Source of the DNA: Apophysomyces variabilis
Taxonomy: Eukaryota; Mucoromycota; Mucoromycetes; Mucorales; Mucoraceae
Length of the DNA stretch: 64,000 nucleotides
Direction of reading: 5' to 3'
NCBI GenBank assembly: GCA_002749535.1
Contig: MZZL01000075.1
Coordinates: 209,194-273,193 of the forward strand
The position numbers and the translations under genes were made by a program. Below the pieces are notes generated by a model. It had not been told where the DNA came from. It ran no database searches and saw only the letters and a list, made by a program, of their open reading frames with translations. Of this stretch, positions 1 through 12,373 are shown one piece after another. Within the stretch, counting starts at the first letter, position 1. Each line of letters starts with the position of its first letter.

Positions 1-1
1 T

Positions 2-1324
2 CAGCCTGTCCTACAACGCCCGGGAAACAGCCACGAAGACGACATCACTCTCGGTTTTCTCCCATTCTATCATATTTATGGTGTTGCATCGCTTTTGCTT
101 CGTGCCGTTTATACTCGAGTTCCACTTGTTGTAATGAGCAAATATGATTTGGAGACGATGTGTCGTCTGATTGAAAAGTATAAAATAACGCGTGTAGCGC
201 TTGTGCCACCTATCGGTAAGCAAGAGCGTCGAAAAGACACTACGCTATCCTTCCTGCGACGGATCCTTACTATTCGCTAGTTGTGCACCTTACGAAGAGT
301 GCGGTGGTAGGCAAGTACGATCTGTCTTCTTTACGGTACTTAGCATGTGGTGCAGCCCCATTAAATCGAGAACATATTGATGCCTTTATGGAACGTCTAG
401 GCAAACCAATCAAACAAGGGTAAAAGACACATTTAAATATTAGGCTATCTTCCCTAAAACAGGAAGTGCAGGTATGGTCTTACAGAAACCACCGGAGGAT
501 GCTTTTTCCAAGATATAGAAGATTCCGAGCATCTGATTCCAGGTAAGCTGTTGTTGCCGGCAAGCCAGCAATGATATTCATCACTCGCTTAGGTTCTTCT
601 GGAAAGTTAATACCACATATGGAGGCCAAAATCGTGGACGAAAATGGCAAAGGTAAGAAGGACAAAATGACCTTAGTATCAAAGAACAAGTGTCCTGATG
701 TTACGTCTGTTACTTTGATTGTGAAAGCGCTCGGACCAGGTTTTCAAGGAGAGCTGCTCCTCCGTGGCCCACAAATTATGAAAGGTTATCTTAATAATCC
801 GAAAGCTAATGCTGAAATATTTACTACCGATGGATGGATGCGGACGGGCGATGTTGTGAGATGCGATATAATCTCGGGTGATTTCTTTGTCCTTGACCGA
901 ATCAAAGAATTGATCAAGTACAAGGGCAACCAGGTGGCTCCAGCAGGTAAGGAGAAAAAAAATATGTGCGCTATTTTACGAGGAAGAACGATACTAAGAT
1001 GAGCGTATAGAACTTGAGGCTTTGTTGATGAGTCGTTCAGAAGTGGCAGATGTCTGCGTTGTTGGAGTATATGACTCTTCCCAGGCAACAGAGCTTCCTC
1101 GAGCCTACGTAGTTTTGCAGTCGTTTGCACAGCCCACTGAAGCTTTGGCAGCTGATTTGGTAGCCTTTGTGGCAGCTAATGTTGCCCAACACAAAAGATT
1201 ACGAGCGGGTGTTCAGTTTGTAGACGGAATTCCCAAAAGTCCCAGTGGTAAGATATTGCGACGAGAAGTTAGATTATGGGCACAGCAAGAACAAAAAGAA
1301 ATTCGCGGAAAAGGAAGGCTGTGA
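2..1324 (+). CDS. 4-coumarate-CoA-ligase-like acyl-CoA synthetase, 5'-truncated
   Basis: C-terminal two thirds of an AMP-forming acyl-CoA ligase (ANL superfamily) that would adenylate a carboxylic acid and pass it to CoA. The reading frame is open from base 2, so the N-terminus and the Ser/Thr/Gly-rich ATP loop lie off the window. Spliced exons I infer: 2-215, 281-419, 472-542, 593-652, 728-946, 1011-1324; every junction is GT-AG and phase-consistent. Visible motifs are [19 protein letters not shown] (A5 motif), GWMRTGDV, the hinge [14 protein letters not shown] and the C-terminal catalytic-lysine region [11 protein letters not shown]. It ends KGRL, which is not a canonical PTS1. Closely related to the ligase at 5882-8225, so the two look like an ancient tandem duplication. 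Substrate is not predictable; 4CL-like fungal enzymes act on aromatic or fatty acids. Confidence 0.9.
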
Positions 1325-2127
1325 TTATCCGTGCCAATGGCCAATACAACTCGTGCATCCAGCGCATCATGCAATCATAACATGCGCACTTCCCAATAAA
1401 CTGTTTCGCTTAATATGTGTAGCCTGTTTTTGTTGGACAACCTCATGATGGCTAAACGCGTCCAAATCCCGGTAAAGAAAATGGAGTTACCATATATAGT
1501 CAGCGATATAACTCCATTTCAGAGATGTCTCCGTTCACTGCGGTATAACGAGTGTTGGTTCAACTATGCCGTGCATAACGATACACGCAGCACAAAAACA
1601 TGGCCAGTTCTGTCTATAACCTATATACGCTGCATGAACTTTTGATGGACGTGCCACTTCATATTTCAAGTGAAGTCATTGTGGCCCTCCACAAGTCAAA
1701 TATGCAAGAAGTCGGATCATATCTTAAAAATAGGAGTTTAAAAAACCGGCTATTCATTCTCTTAATTCGGTAGAACACTGGCCCGAAAACTTACAAAACG
1801 AATCAAAAATATTTGTTATGGGTTTATTGACTTGGTTTATTGCTCTTGTTATCTAATGGAAGTAGTATGTGCGATGAATTGGTAAGATTCAATTTCCTTC
1901 TTTGTTTTATGTGGTCATTATGTTCAACCGTAGACATATCCGGGCCGACCTTTCGGAAGAACGTACTACCGGGGATATCGTCTTGGTCACCGAAAACACC
2001 ACAGAACGATTTGTATAAATTGACAAGCAGTGATCGTACTTTACCATTTTAATTTCTCATTGTACTATAATTGCACCTGCACCCTCATCATCATCACCAT
2101 CGTTGTCGTTTTGCATCACAGACTATC
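1325..2127. other. spacer with no gene seen
   Basis: Between the ligase stop and the next start. It holds only short ORFs without recognisable protein features or linked splice sites. A His-rich in-frame stretch (2071-2127) lies directly before the ArAE gene start but has no ATG and is probably 5' UTR. Confidence 0.5.
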
Positions 2128-5100
2128 ATGACATCAAGTCAACAGGACAGCAGCGCCACTGAACTTGAAAATCTGACTCGAGTAAAAAGCGAATCGAGCA
2201 CGAAGATATCCGTACCATCACCTACATCTTCATCCAAAAAGTTACCGTATATACCACATATAACCTTACCGACTCTACCTCAGTTTCGTAAAAACGTTAA
2301 GGCCTCCGTGGCCCTGCTGATCGCGCTTATCATGGGTATTGAGACTCATTGTAAAGCTGCCATCGGTGAAGCAGCATTGCTTGTAGCGATTGTCATGGTA
2401 TTCTATTTCCCTGTCAGAACGATCGGTAAGTTAACGTATTTTATTCCTCCAACACAACTCTCACATTGATTTATCAAGGTGTACAAACCGAGGTATGTCA
2501 AATATGGTTGTGATCTGATCTTCGGAGATCTAATTTGACGGAAACGGTTACCTTGACAGGCTGTAGTTTATGGCACGTTTGGAGCCTTAGTGAGCGCGTT
2601 ATGGAGTATCCTAGGTAAACAGAAAACAACTCTTACAAAAGAAACCCCGTTTTACGAGCTGCCTTGTTTAGGTCTATACCTCGCTGATCTAGCAAGAGAC
2701 CATTCAAACCCAAACCCACTGCAGGCTGGAGCCTGCGCTATCTTGGCTGTATTTTTATTTATTGGTACCTTTGTACTTAACTATATTCGTATGAAGTTTC
2801 ATAAAGGTAACATAGAAAATGGTATTGTATATTTGTTGCTCATACACATCTTTATTCCTAGCCAACTTCGCATGTGTTAACTCTTGCATCGTGTTAACAG
2901 TACGTGCCACCACCTCGCACTCTTTCTTAACAAAGGATTACTAACATAAAGGCTTTAGTTTGCAACAACGCAAGGTGCTGTCATTCCCGGATTTTATCCT
3001 GAAGTAGCCGTAAGTAGAATTTCCCTTTAAAAAACGCCGGAGAAGAACAAGTAAAAACCAGACGCTGATCTTCCTTTTCTTTCTTCTTATCTTACACAAA
3101 AACCTTAGTGGACTTTCTTACGCCCCACAGCACTTGCGGGAGGTATCGCATTGGCTGTGGATGTACTTATCTGGCCAGATGATAGTATGACCAACTACAT
3201 GGGGATGCTGAAGAAGACATTGATGGACTATAACAATTTCTTCAAAGAATCGTCCGACAGTTTTCTTTCCGCGACTTCCGTCAAAAGTTCCACACTGACG
3301 CTGTCTTCGCTCTATGCTCGCCTTCAAAGTAACCTTCTCTTATTGATTGATTGCAAGCGTGCCGTGCAGCGAGAGATCCTCTACACCCACCTCTCTTCCA
3401 AAGATATCAGTTTACTTACAAGACACGTCAAAGAAATGAGTGCGCCCTTGCACGGTGTGGGTCACAGTTTGATCACGAAGGAGGATTGCTTCCACCACCC
3501 AGAAAGCTCTTTCTTGGAACAGGTGGATTGCACCGCTCTGGCTACCTCGATTCAAAGCTCGCAAGCGGTATGCCAAGCTTTGTCAGAAGCCTGCATTGCC
3601 GCTATCGCAGAATGTATCCAGCGGCTCGGGAGGTTCCATGCCTCACCTCGCACCAATTGGAACAGCATTTTATGGCCTTTTCCTCGTTTATTTACGTCAA
3701 CACGCAATGAAACTCAGGATGCACAACCATCTTCGACGCTGCCGAATTTACACTTGGCTATCATGCAGTTTGATAACCACATGCCTAACGATAGCGCACT
3801 TCAGCTACTTCCTTTGCATTATCAATTCAATCTCAGAGAGCATGCGACGCATGTCAAAGCCTTAGTCGAACTAATCGATCATCTGGAAGAGACGCGTCAA
3901 AGGCGCCGTCTATGGTTCCCAGCCATATCCCTAAAAAAGTGGTTTCGTTCGGACGAATTTGATCGTGAAGTTGGTGGTTATCAAGGCGACACGGATATGA
4001 TTGGTGGAGATGCCTTAGTTCGTACGCTATCCAAAAACGATGTCGCAGATGGCTCAACGGAATGGTCCAATACAAAGACTGGAAAATGCATGGTTCCTGA
4101 CCCGGACGTGTCGCCGCCTGTCAGCAAGGTGGAATGGTTTTTCTATGGTTTGCACAGCATCCGAACATGGTTTATGCAGCAAGATGTCTTCTTTGCCTTT
4201 AAGACAGCTGTTGGTGTTGTTTTACTTGCCATCCCTTCTTGGAGAATAGAAAGCGCAGGATGGTACTATGACTGGCGTGGCCAATGGGCGATGATCAACG
4301 TGGTGCTGTGGATGTTCCCCATGACAGGCACCTTTATATTTGCGTAAGTTCTTTTTGTCCACTTTCCTTTTCTACAGAAAAAGGGAGTACCATTTCGATT
4401 GACCAACGTGTTTCCTTTTGTTTTCGTCTTCTTTAGCGTTCTGATGCGTTTGCTGGGAACCGTGGTAGGGGCCGTTCTTGGTATCATTGTGTGGGAAATC
4501 ACTCGCGGAAACCCTTACGGTTTTTCTGTCCTATGCTTCGTCTTGTTTATTCCTCATTACCACGTATTCTTTTTCACACAACATTACAAGGTTGTCTCGC
4601 TTATGAGCAAAATCACAATGGTCCTGGTAAGAAAAAGAGATGGGAAACTACAATCACTTTATGCTAACTGTTCATTTTTCCTTGACAAGGTCATTGTTTA
4701 TGAGTACAATTTTGTACTTGAACTAGGATCTAGTGCTGACTCAGTGAGTTTCGTGGCGGCAAAGGTAACCTAGACCTCGATATTTTTTTTCTGGATAATG
4801 ACATAGAAAATTGATGCCATAGCGTCTCTTAGCCGTGGTCATTGGCGTGGCGGCTTCTGCCATCCTTGCTTTGGTGCCTTACCCAGAAACAGGTCGCGTG
4901 GAGCTTCGCAAGCGTCTTTCACAGACCATTCGGGAGATTGGGCAGCTCTACGGCACCTTGGCTGCCTACATGGCTAGTCCTGGTATCAAGCCTACTGCTC
5001 TTTCCGATCCTCGAATCAAGGCGTTCAGCAAACGTGCTTCCGAACTGAGACGCCAAACGGCAGATGAGCGAAGCTTACTTCAACTGGCAGTATTTGAACC

Positions 5101-5679
5101 ACCTTTGCGAGGAAAATTCCCAGCAGCAACCTATAAAGCAATGACGGAAGTCGTTGATAACATGGCTGCATTAGTGCATAGCATGGTATGTTATTTATAT
5201 GCTTGGGAAAAAAGGAAGGAAGGGAACGGAGATAACCAACAAGGTTATAGGGTTACACAGCCATACGAATGGATCCTGCAAGACGAAATAGACTGGGTAC
5301 TTTCGCACCAACGGAAGCAAGAGATTATGTAGGCAAAGAAAAAGAAAGATTATGCCAACGGACGACTGAATGATGTTTTTGTTTGCAGATTGCTTGCATT
5401 ATGACAACGTTCAAAGTGGTATCCGCAACCATGGCAGCTAAGACACAGTTGCCACCTTATATGATCTCTCCTAGGGAAGCAAAGCAAAGATACGAAAAGT
5501 CCATGGGTGATGCAGCAGCCCTTTTAAGTCCAGCAAACGCTTTCTACGACGATGCAAGTTACAGTGCCTATGTGATCAACAGTTTGGCGTTTGCCTATGA
5601 ATTGCAAAAGTTGGTAGACCTCGCTACCGATTTATTGGGTTCTGAGAACCCGGAAGAGTGGCTACTTATGTACTGTTAA
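2128..5679 (+). CDS. aromatic-acid-exporter (ArAE)/FUSC-family membrane protein
   Basis: Predicted multi-pass transporter of the fungal ArAE/FUSC family (often annotated 'putative ER transporter, 6TM N-terminal'). Ten exons: 2128-2425, 2479-2492, 2560-2806, 2862-2899, 2959-3009, 3109-4343, 4437-4626, 4690-4764, 4823-5185, 5389-5679; all GT-AG, phases close exactly, giving 933 aa. Layout: short Ser/Thr-rich cytosolic N-terminus, first hydrophobic bundle (about residues 50-240), long hydrophilic middle, then a second FUSC-like bundle starting at QDVFFAFKTAVGVVLL with WRGQWAMINVVLWMFP, and a soluble C-terminal domain starting near PYPETGRVELRKRLSQTIRE. Start chosen at the first ATG of the frame; upstream in-frame codons have none. 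Exon 2 is only 14 nt. Family members are linked to efflux of aromatic or other organic acids; the actual substrate is unknown. It sits between two acyl-CoA ligases on the same strand. Confidence 0.9.
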
Positions 5680-5881
5680 AAGAGTACAGAAAGTAAAGTT
5701 CAAAAAGAAAGAGCGAGACATTACACATCATCATTTGAAAAAAGAAACATCACATTCATTTTGCATTGATCTCCGAGTCTTAGAGTTACACCATGATACA
5801 TGATGTATTTAAAAAACGCACGTACACACATAATCATAAAATAAACTATCCTTCTTTTGTTTCTTTAACTTCTTTTTGATC

Positions 5882-8225
5882 ATGGTAATCCAGTCTGAAT
5901 TTGTGCCCATCACAGAGTCTTCGGTGGGAGTCGTGCAGTTTGTCTTCTCCAACCCTAGACGGGTACCGGAAGACCGACCGGTGTTAGTGGATGCGTTAAC
6001 TGGAAGATTCATTACCCTTGCAGGGTTGAAACGCGATGTTAGGCGTTTCGCAGCAGGACTGCAAGACGTCTTGCAATTTCAGAAAGGAGACGTTTTGGCC
6101 TTGTATGCACCCAACTTGGTAAGTTTGCTTGCCAACAAGCCATACGTTTCTGTTTTCTATGTCTAACCTGTGAGTTGTCTTGCCTTTTTTTTCCCTTTTT
6201 CTTTTGTTTTTCTTGCATAATAGGTGGATTATTCAGTTCCACTGTTTGGTGCCCTGGCAGCTGGTATGTTAACAAGTTACACTCGTTTCACAAATCGTTT
6301 TGTTTATCCTCTCAACATGTTCGCATTTCTTTTTCTAGGTGGAACCACGTCAACTGCTAATCCTACCTACACACCGCAAGAGCTTGCTCATCAGTTGGAG
6401 GATGTGAACGCTAAAATCCTTATTGCTCATCCACTCAACCTGGATTCAGCTCTTACGGCAGCCAAAATGGTCGGATTATCGAAGGATCGCGTGTTCATCT
6501 TTGGAGACAAAACGGTGAAAGGCGTTCGACCCTATACAGATGTCTTTTTGGGTCAACGAGAAGCCATCCCTGTTGAGTGGACGAAGGAAGAAACAAAGGA
6601 GCGTGTGGCCTACTTGTGTTTCTCCTCAGGAACAACGGGTAAACTCTGTTTATTTCAAGCCAAGTGGCATGCTGATTGACAAACTCCCTTCCTATTTTTC
6701 TTTCGATGTTTTTGTCCAAACAAATCAGGCAGAAGCAAAGGTGTCATGACAACGTGAGTGACCAAACTATCAAAATCAAACAGAAAAAAAAAGCATTCAG
6801 CTGACACTGTATTCATTGGGCGGTCGATGGCAGGCATCATAACCTTACGTCCAATCTTCTGCAACTGATGGCTGTAGAAGATGCAACTATCAACAGTCAG
6901 GTCGACCGTATGCTTGGCTTGCTTCCATTCTTTCACATGTACGGTCTTTACCTGATGCTTCATGCTGCTCTTTATTGGGGAATACCCGTCTTTGTGTTGC
7001 CTCGTTTTGACCTCACTCAATTCTGTGAAACGATACACAAATACCGAATCACTTATGCACCGCTCGTTCCGCCCATTCTGGTCTTATTGGCCAAAGACCC
7101 TAGCGTGGAAAAGTATGACTTCTCCTCTGTTACAAAGATCGTTTCTGGCGCCGCACCTTTAGGCGCTGACCTAGCAAAGCAAGTCCTTAAACGATTCCCA
7201 CATCTGAAGATCAAGCAAGCCTATGGTATGAGTGAATTGTCGCCAGCAGCTACGCTCGAGCCTGATGATCGGATCATTGTTGGTATGTCAGTTTTGATTG
7301 ATACGAAAAGGCAGAATAAAAGGAAGAAAAAAGAACATAGAAAGCTGACAGACGTGTATCTCAACTTTTAGGTTCAGTCGGTCTTTTACTTCCTAGTATG
7401 TCTGCAAAAATTGTAGATGAAGATGGCCAAGGTAAAAGGGCAGAATGTTCACGAGAACAGTTGGAATCGAGACGCGACCTCTTATGACACATATTCTGTT
7501 GTTTAATATAGAGGTTGGACTGAATCAGCGTGGCGAACTGTGGCTTAAGGGTCCTAATGTCATGAAGGTAAATCGCTTTTTAGATCGTTGGCATGGAGAT
7601 TGAAAAAAAAAAATTTTTTTTTGGTTCTTGTTTAATAGGGTTACATTAACAACGCCGAGGCCACGGCAGATTGTATTGACTCGGAAGGGTATTTCCATAC
7701 AGGAGACATCGTTTACGTGAATGAAAAAGGTCACTTCTTTGTTGTGGATCGTGTTAAGGAATTGATCAAATACAAAGGCTTCCAGGTAATGTCTAGTCGA
7801 CGCACCGGAGATCTTCTTTTTCTTCTTAACAGCGCTTCTTTTAAAAAAGGTACCACCAGCGGAACTGGAAAGTCTATTGGTATGTCTTGGTTTTTGTACG
7901 ACATCGGCAATGATAGGCTTATTGCTGTGTTCATCTTTGTTAGCTCGAGGCCCCTCTTGTTGCGGATTGCGCAGTCATTGGGATTTTTGATGAAGAACAG
8001 CAGACAGAGTTACCTTGTGCCTATATTGTGTTGAAACCGGGAGTACCAGCAACAGATGAAACGCGTGGAAAGATCATGAAATTCGTTGCCGATCAAGTCG
8101 CGCACTACAAACAAATACGAAGCGTTCGGTTTATCGATGAGATCCCCAAAAGTCCTTCAGGAAAGATTCTTCGTCGTATTCTACGTGACAGGGCCAACAT
8201 CACAGATAATAAGGCTAAGTTATAG
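5882..8225 (+). CDS. 4-coumarate-CoA-ligase-like acyl-CoA synthetase with PTS1
   Basis: Complete AMP-forming CoA ligase of the ANL superfamily, probably peroxisomal. Ten exons inferred: 5882-6118, 6224-6263, 6339-6638, 6729-6753, 6834-7282, 7372-7431, 7512-7567, 7639-7785, 7850-7879, 7944-8225, all GT-AG with matching phases. Motifs in order: the AMP-binding loop SSGTTGRSKGV (split by an intron after the second Gly codon begins), [26 protein letters not shown]-like FHTGDIVYV, the hinge [19 protein letters not shown], and [11 protein letters not shown] with the catalytic Lys. Length (about 550 aa) is normal for 4CL-like enzymes. The last residues are NKAKL; C-terminal AKL is a canonical type-1 peroxisomal signal. 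Paralogue of the truncated ligase at the window start, but with more introns in the 3' half. Substrate (aromatic versus fatty acid) is not determined. Confidence 0.93.
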
Positions 8226-8369
8226 AGTTGTAAATGGAAGGGGGCAAATTAAAGAAAACAAAGACACCAGTGTCGACAAGTTTCACGCTAAATGGATGAT
8301 CGCACAAAACGGTCTTTTTATTTTTCCGCTCTCCATCTTTTGAGCTTGATCAGGCGACGGGAAACTGAT

Positions 8370-8465
8370 GCAAACCTTTTTTTTCCTTTTTCTTTCTTGT
8401 TTCTTGGTGTTTCGGGAAAAGAAAGTATTTCTTTCTTTCTTTTTTACTTTATTCTTTAATAATCG
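8370..8465 (+). promoter_or_regulatory. pyrimidine-rich leader before the MFS gene
   Basis: C/T-rich tract with long T runs ending directly before the start codon at 8469. Similar tracts precede other starts in the window (P5B ATPase; on the minus strand the GATA/PHD and F-box genes). Probably core promoter or 5' UTR; role inferred from position only. Confidence 0.35.
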
Positions 8466-8468
8466 ACG

Positions 8469-11168
8469 ATGGAAGAGGCACGATCGAACAAAGCACCGTC
8501 CCGAACGTCATCTGCCGGAACAGCCACATCTGATCCAGAAGTTCTGCAAACCGACATGGAAAAAACGGTCCAAGAGAATCAGAAAGGAAAGAAAATAAAA
8601 CTGGTCTTGACCTTTCTTGGGCTGCAACTGTCCTTATTTTTAGCTGCATTAGACGGGTATAGATCACAAAGAAACGAAGAAAAGAAAAAAAGAGAGAGAG
8701 GAAGAAGAAATCCAATCAACAGAGCAAAACACCATTAATACTTTTTCCTCTTTTGCAATGTTCTTTGCGACAGAACCATCGTGTCAACTGCATTGCCTCA
8801 TATTGGATCCGATTTCAATGAAATGGCAATTGTGGCCTGGGTCGCAACGGCCTACATTGTCACATTTGACGCCTTTCGTATGTTGTTTTTCTTTTCCTTT
8901 TGTCGTGGGCCGTGACAAAGTAGACTCCGCCGCTGATCGCCACCTGGATCACTTTCTATTTAGAACCTCTATTCTCAAAGTTCTCTGATATTTTCGGTCG
9001 TAAATGGATTCTGGTGTTTGGCATCTCACTCTTTTTGTTGGCTTCTGTGTTATGTGGTGCTGCCAAGGTAAAACAAACTAAGCAGAAGAAGCGAAACAAA
9101 AAGATTAATGATAGAAGTTCATTCTAATTCCTTTTTTTTCGTACTTTTACTTGATAGTCCATGATCATGTTAATTGTGTTTCGGGCTATCGCCGGAATTG
9201 GGGCGGCAGCCATTTTCTCCATGGTATGACAATCTATGACGCCTGAATTGAAAAATGCTGAACGATATTTCTCCGTTTTGCTTAACACCATAGGTATTTG
9301 TCATTATATCCGAATTGGTTCCCTTAGAAAAGCGTGGAAGTTATCAAGGGTAAGATAATAGGAACGCAAAAGGAAACGAAACAGCATCCATTGCATTTAT
9401 TCATGCTTGCTTGATAGATTGGTTAATGCTGTATTTGCATTATCAAGTGTATTTGGACCTTTGATCGGTGTAAGCTAAACGATGGATTATTTGTATGATT
9501 GACCTGAAACAAAAATGAAAAGGGATCTTTCACGGACTACGTTACATGGCGATGGAATTTCTATATCAAGTGAGTCGATTTCCTTTTGAGGCAAAATGAT
9601 CTCATTACTGTAATATTGTTTCAATGCAGTTTACCGATCGGCGCTGCAGCATTGTTGGTGCTTATTTTGTTTCTACAGTTACCAACACCAAAGGACAAGT
9701 TCACGGAAAAGCTGAAGAGGATTGACTATGTTGGTATGGATAAATAAGGCTGTCGCTCATGGAATTTTTTCTCTTAATCTTTTCCGATAGGCACAGCCCT
9801 GGTCTTGGCGTTTGCCACATTATTCTTGCTTGCTTTGAATTTCGGTGGGCAGATGTTTCCATGGAAATCGGCAGCTGTCATTGTTCCTTTGGTTCTTGCC
9901 GGTATCCTTGTCGCTGCCTTGGTCATCGTCGAGGTCAAGTTTGCCAAGGAACCGTTAATGCCACCTCATTTGTTCAAAAACCGCTCCGTTGTCAGCGTGC
10001 TATTAACTAACATCTTCTTCGGCATTGTGTTTTTCGCAATGATCTATTATCTTCCAATCTATTTCCAAGTTGTGCGCGGCGACTCGGCGATGTGGTCTGG
10101 CATTCGTATGATTCCGATGCAGATGATTATTTGTGTTTTCTCCACTGCATCAGGTCTATTTATCTCCAAAACTGGCATCTACCGACCACTGTAAGTTACC
10201 CTATTATGGAAAATAGCTGTTAAACAGCCTCCTCCTTTTCTTTTATTCTTCCGACTGAGCAGATTGGGTATTGGTATGGGCCTGATCACCTTATGTGTCG
10301 GTTTAATTAGCATGTTTGGGTTGGAAACAAGCTGGTCAAGTAAGTTTGTCGGTATGCAGTCCATAATACAAAGTTTACTGAAAATTGGTAGGAATCTATG
10401 GTTTCACCATCATTGGTGGTATGGGTAAGTCGAAAATCAGGCTGATAGACGGGTGGAAAATGCAGTTGCTAACGTACGGATAATCTTCAAGGTATGGGTT
10501 GCATGTTTTCTGCATCTATTATTGCATTGCAAGCGTCAGTAGCACCCAAGGACCTCGGTTTGTACTTTTCTTTCTCGCTTTTATTATCCACTCATTCTTT
10601 CCTCTATCCTTCTTCAGCTGTTGTCACTGGTCTTGGCAACTTTGCACGTATCCTTGGTGGGGCTCTGGGTGTAGGTAAGTTACTAAACAGTGATGATGAT
10701 CTTGTGGGATATAGATTAACTCACTAATACGCGAATATTGAAAGCCATTGCCTCTGCCGCATTGAACTCGTCTTTACAACAAGATTTACCCAATGCGATT
10801 CCCCATGACCTGGCTGACATGGTCATTAGTTCCTCTGAATTTGTACGTCAAGGTCTTCCTCCTCAGTATCTAGATATCACTCTGCGCATCTATATCGAAG
10901 GTCTTCAATTGATCTGGCATGTGATGATTCCTATGGCCGGCATAGGTAACGAGTTTTATCTTGATTGGTGACACATCTACTGAAACGGTTACAATGTCTC
11001 CTATTCCTAGGTTTCATCAGCGCCTTCTTTTTGAAGCATCACGAAATGAGACGACCAAAACCTGGCGCTGCTCAACCGGAATCTCAAAAGGAAGATGTGG
11101 TGGTAGAAGTTCCAAGCAGCACCACAGGACAAGGCGATAAAGAAGTCTCTCGTCCATCGGAAAAGTGA
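8469..11168 (+). CDS. MFS transporter, DHA2-like drug:H+ antiporter
   Basis: Major facilitator superfamily exporter of the 14-TM DHA2 type, expected in the plasma or vacuolar membrane and driven by the proton gradient. More than ten exons; first 8469-8656, then 8774-8877, 8964-9067 and onward to the stop at 11168. The spliced protein has a hydrophilic N-terminus with Lys/Glu, TM1 carrying LDGTIVSTALPHIGSDFN (the DHA2 motif D1), the motif A-like loop SDIFGRKWIL after TM2, SMIMLIVFRAIAGIGAAA, and in the second half NLPIGAAALLVLILF, then FKNRSVVSVLLTNIFFG. The tail is hydrophilic (QPES, RPSEK). Exons are short and introns often under 80 nt. DHA2 members export drugs, siderophores or amino acids; the position after two CoA ligases and an ArAE protein suggests organic-acid or toxic-compound efflux, but this is inference. 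Confidence 0.9.
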
Positions 11169-11268
11169 CATCTCCACCCTTACTTCAATTATATATAGGA
11201 TTTACATAGAGAACGAACATTTTTTTTCTCTACAATTATGGAACTTTTTTTTTTAGAATTTCATCTAT

Positions 11269-12373
11269 TTATACCAACAAATTCAATCTCTCGGCAATAG
11301 ACAGTTGCGTGCGTGTCATGTTTGCTAAGTACACAACCATCAAAAGATCTTGCAAATGAGAGTTGAACATCTTTTCAAATGCTCCCGTATCCACTTTGGG
11401 CACAACTGAAACAGTATCCATGATATATCGGCCGATGGCATTGTTGGCTTCCTCTTTTCCAGCCTATCAAAAATTCTATCAGTCTTCCTAGCAACTCATA
11501 CCTATTCTTGTAACTTACAACAACGTCGTCAACGTATTTGCTGATTCTTTGCAACATTTCTTGTAATTTGGCTACAGACACTTCAAGATGATCCATATCG
11601 GATAAAAGATGGGCTGTACGTGTATCTGATGATTTGGCAGATGCAAGCATTTCCACTAAATCAACACAATATTAGGAAAAAGATACATTCGCTTCTTCTC
11701 AATTTACGTACATCCGCTTCGCTCAGCGTCCAAATACTTCATATCGCAAGACACGGGAAGGAACATGTAATCGCCAGGCTTCGTGGAAAAACCAATAGGT
11801 GCACTAACCAACAAGACACACAGACGGTCAATTTATCAGCAATGTCCTTTTCTTTACCAAGCAAACCTCTGCGCTCTCTGTTTCTTTTATGTTTGCTTAC
11901 CTTGCATATGCCTGGAGACCGAGGTCAATGCTCTTGAACAAGGCTTCGGTATCAAAAATCACATGGATAGGGTGGAAGGGCGCTGTGTCTTGAGCAAAGA
12001 TGGAGTGGATAGGCGTGTCTGTGGGTGTCAGTCGCTCGCCAACCGCGTACCAGCCAAGGACTGTTTCTTCAGGGTTGACACGCTGGTGGAGATCGTGCAT
12101 GTTGCGATAATGCTCTTTGTCAACCATTAATTCGTTTGATTCTTCAGTATAGATCATGCTGAATGTGTTTCGGATTTCAATTTCGCTGCCATCATCGCTT
12201 CGGACACCCAACAAGGCACCCACCACCTTGGACTGTTGCTCATCCCGACGTACATAGTGGTCCAAAACCGCAAACAAAACTACCGGACTCACAGTGCAAG
12301 TGAACGGACGTTGATGGGCCGCTGTGCCGACATTGCCAATAGAAACGTACAAGGCGTCTGATTTACTTGCCAT
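11269..12373 (-). CDS. EIF3F: translation initiation factor eIF3 subunit F
   Basis: MPN-domain subunit of the eIF3 complex, which scaffolds 43S pre-initiation complex assembly in the cytosol. The start is the internal ATG at 12373 (MASKSDALYVSIGNVG), because family members begin shortly before the MPN domain; the frame stays open further upstream without homology. The MPN domain runs from FTCTVSPVVLFAVLDHYVRR through VVGALLGVRSDDGSEIEI and HQRVNPEETVLGWYAVGERL, a signature typical of eIF3f. No HxH metal-binding JAMM motif is visible, as expected for a non-catalytic member. Exon 1 ends near 11901; three more exons give the C-terminal helices (LLSDMDHLEVSVAKLQEMLQ; YIMDTVSVVPKVD) and the final LLV stop at 11269. 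Length about 290 aa, normal for fungi. Confidence 0.93.
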
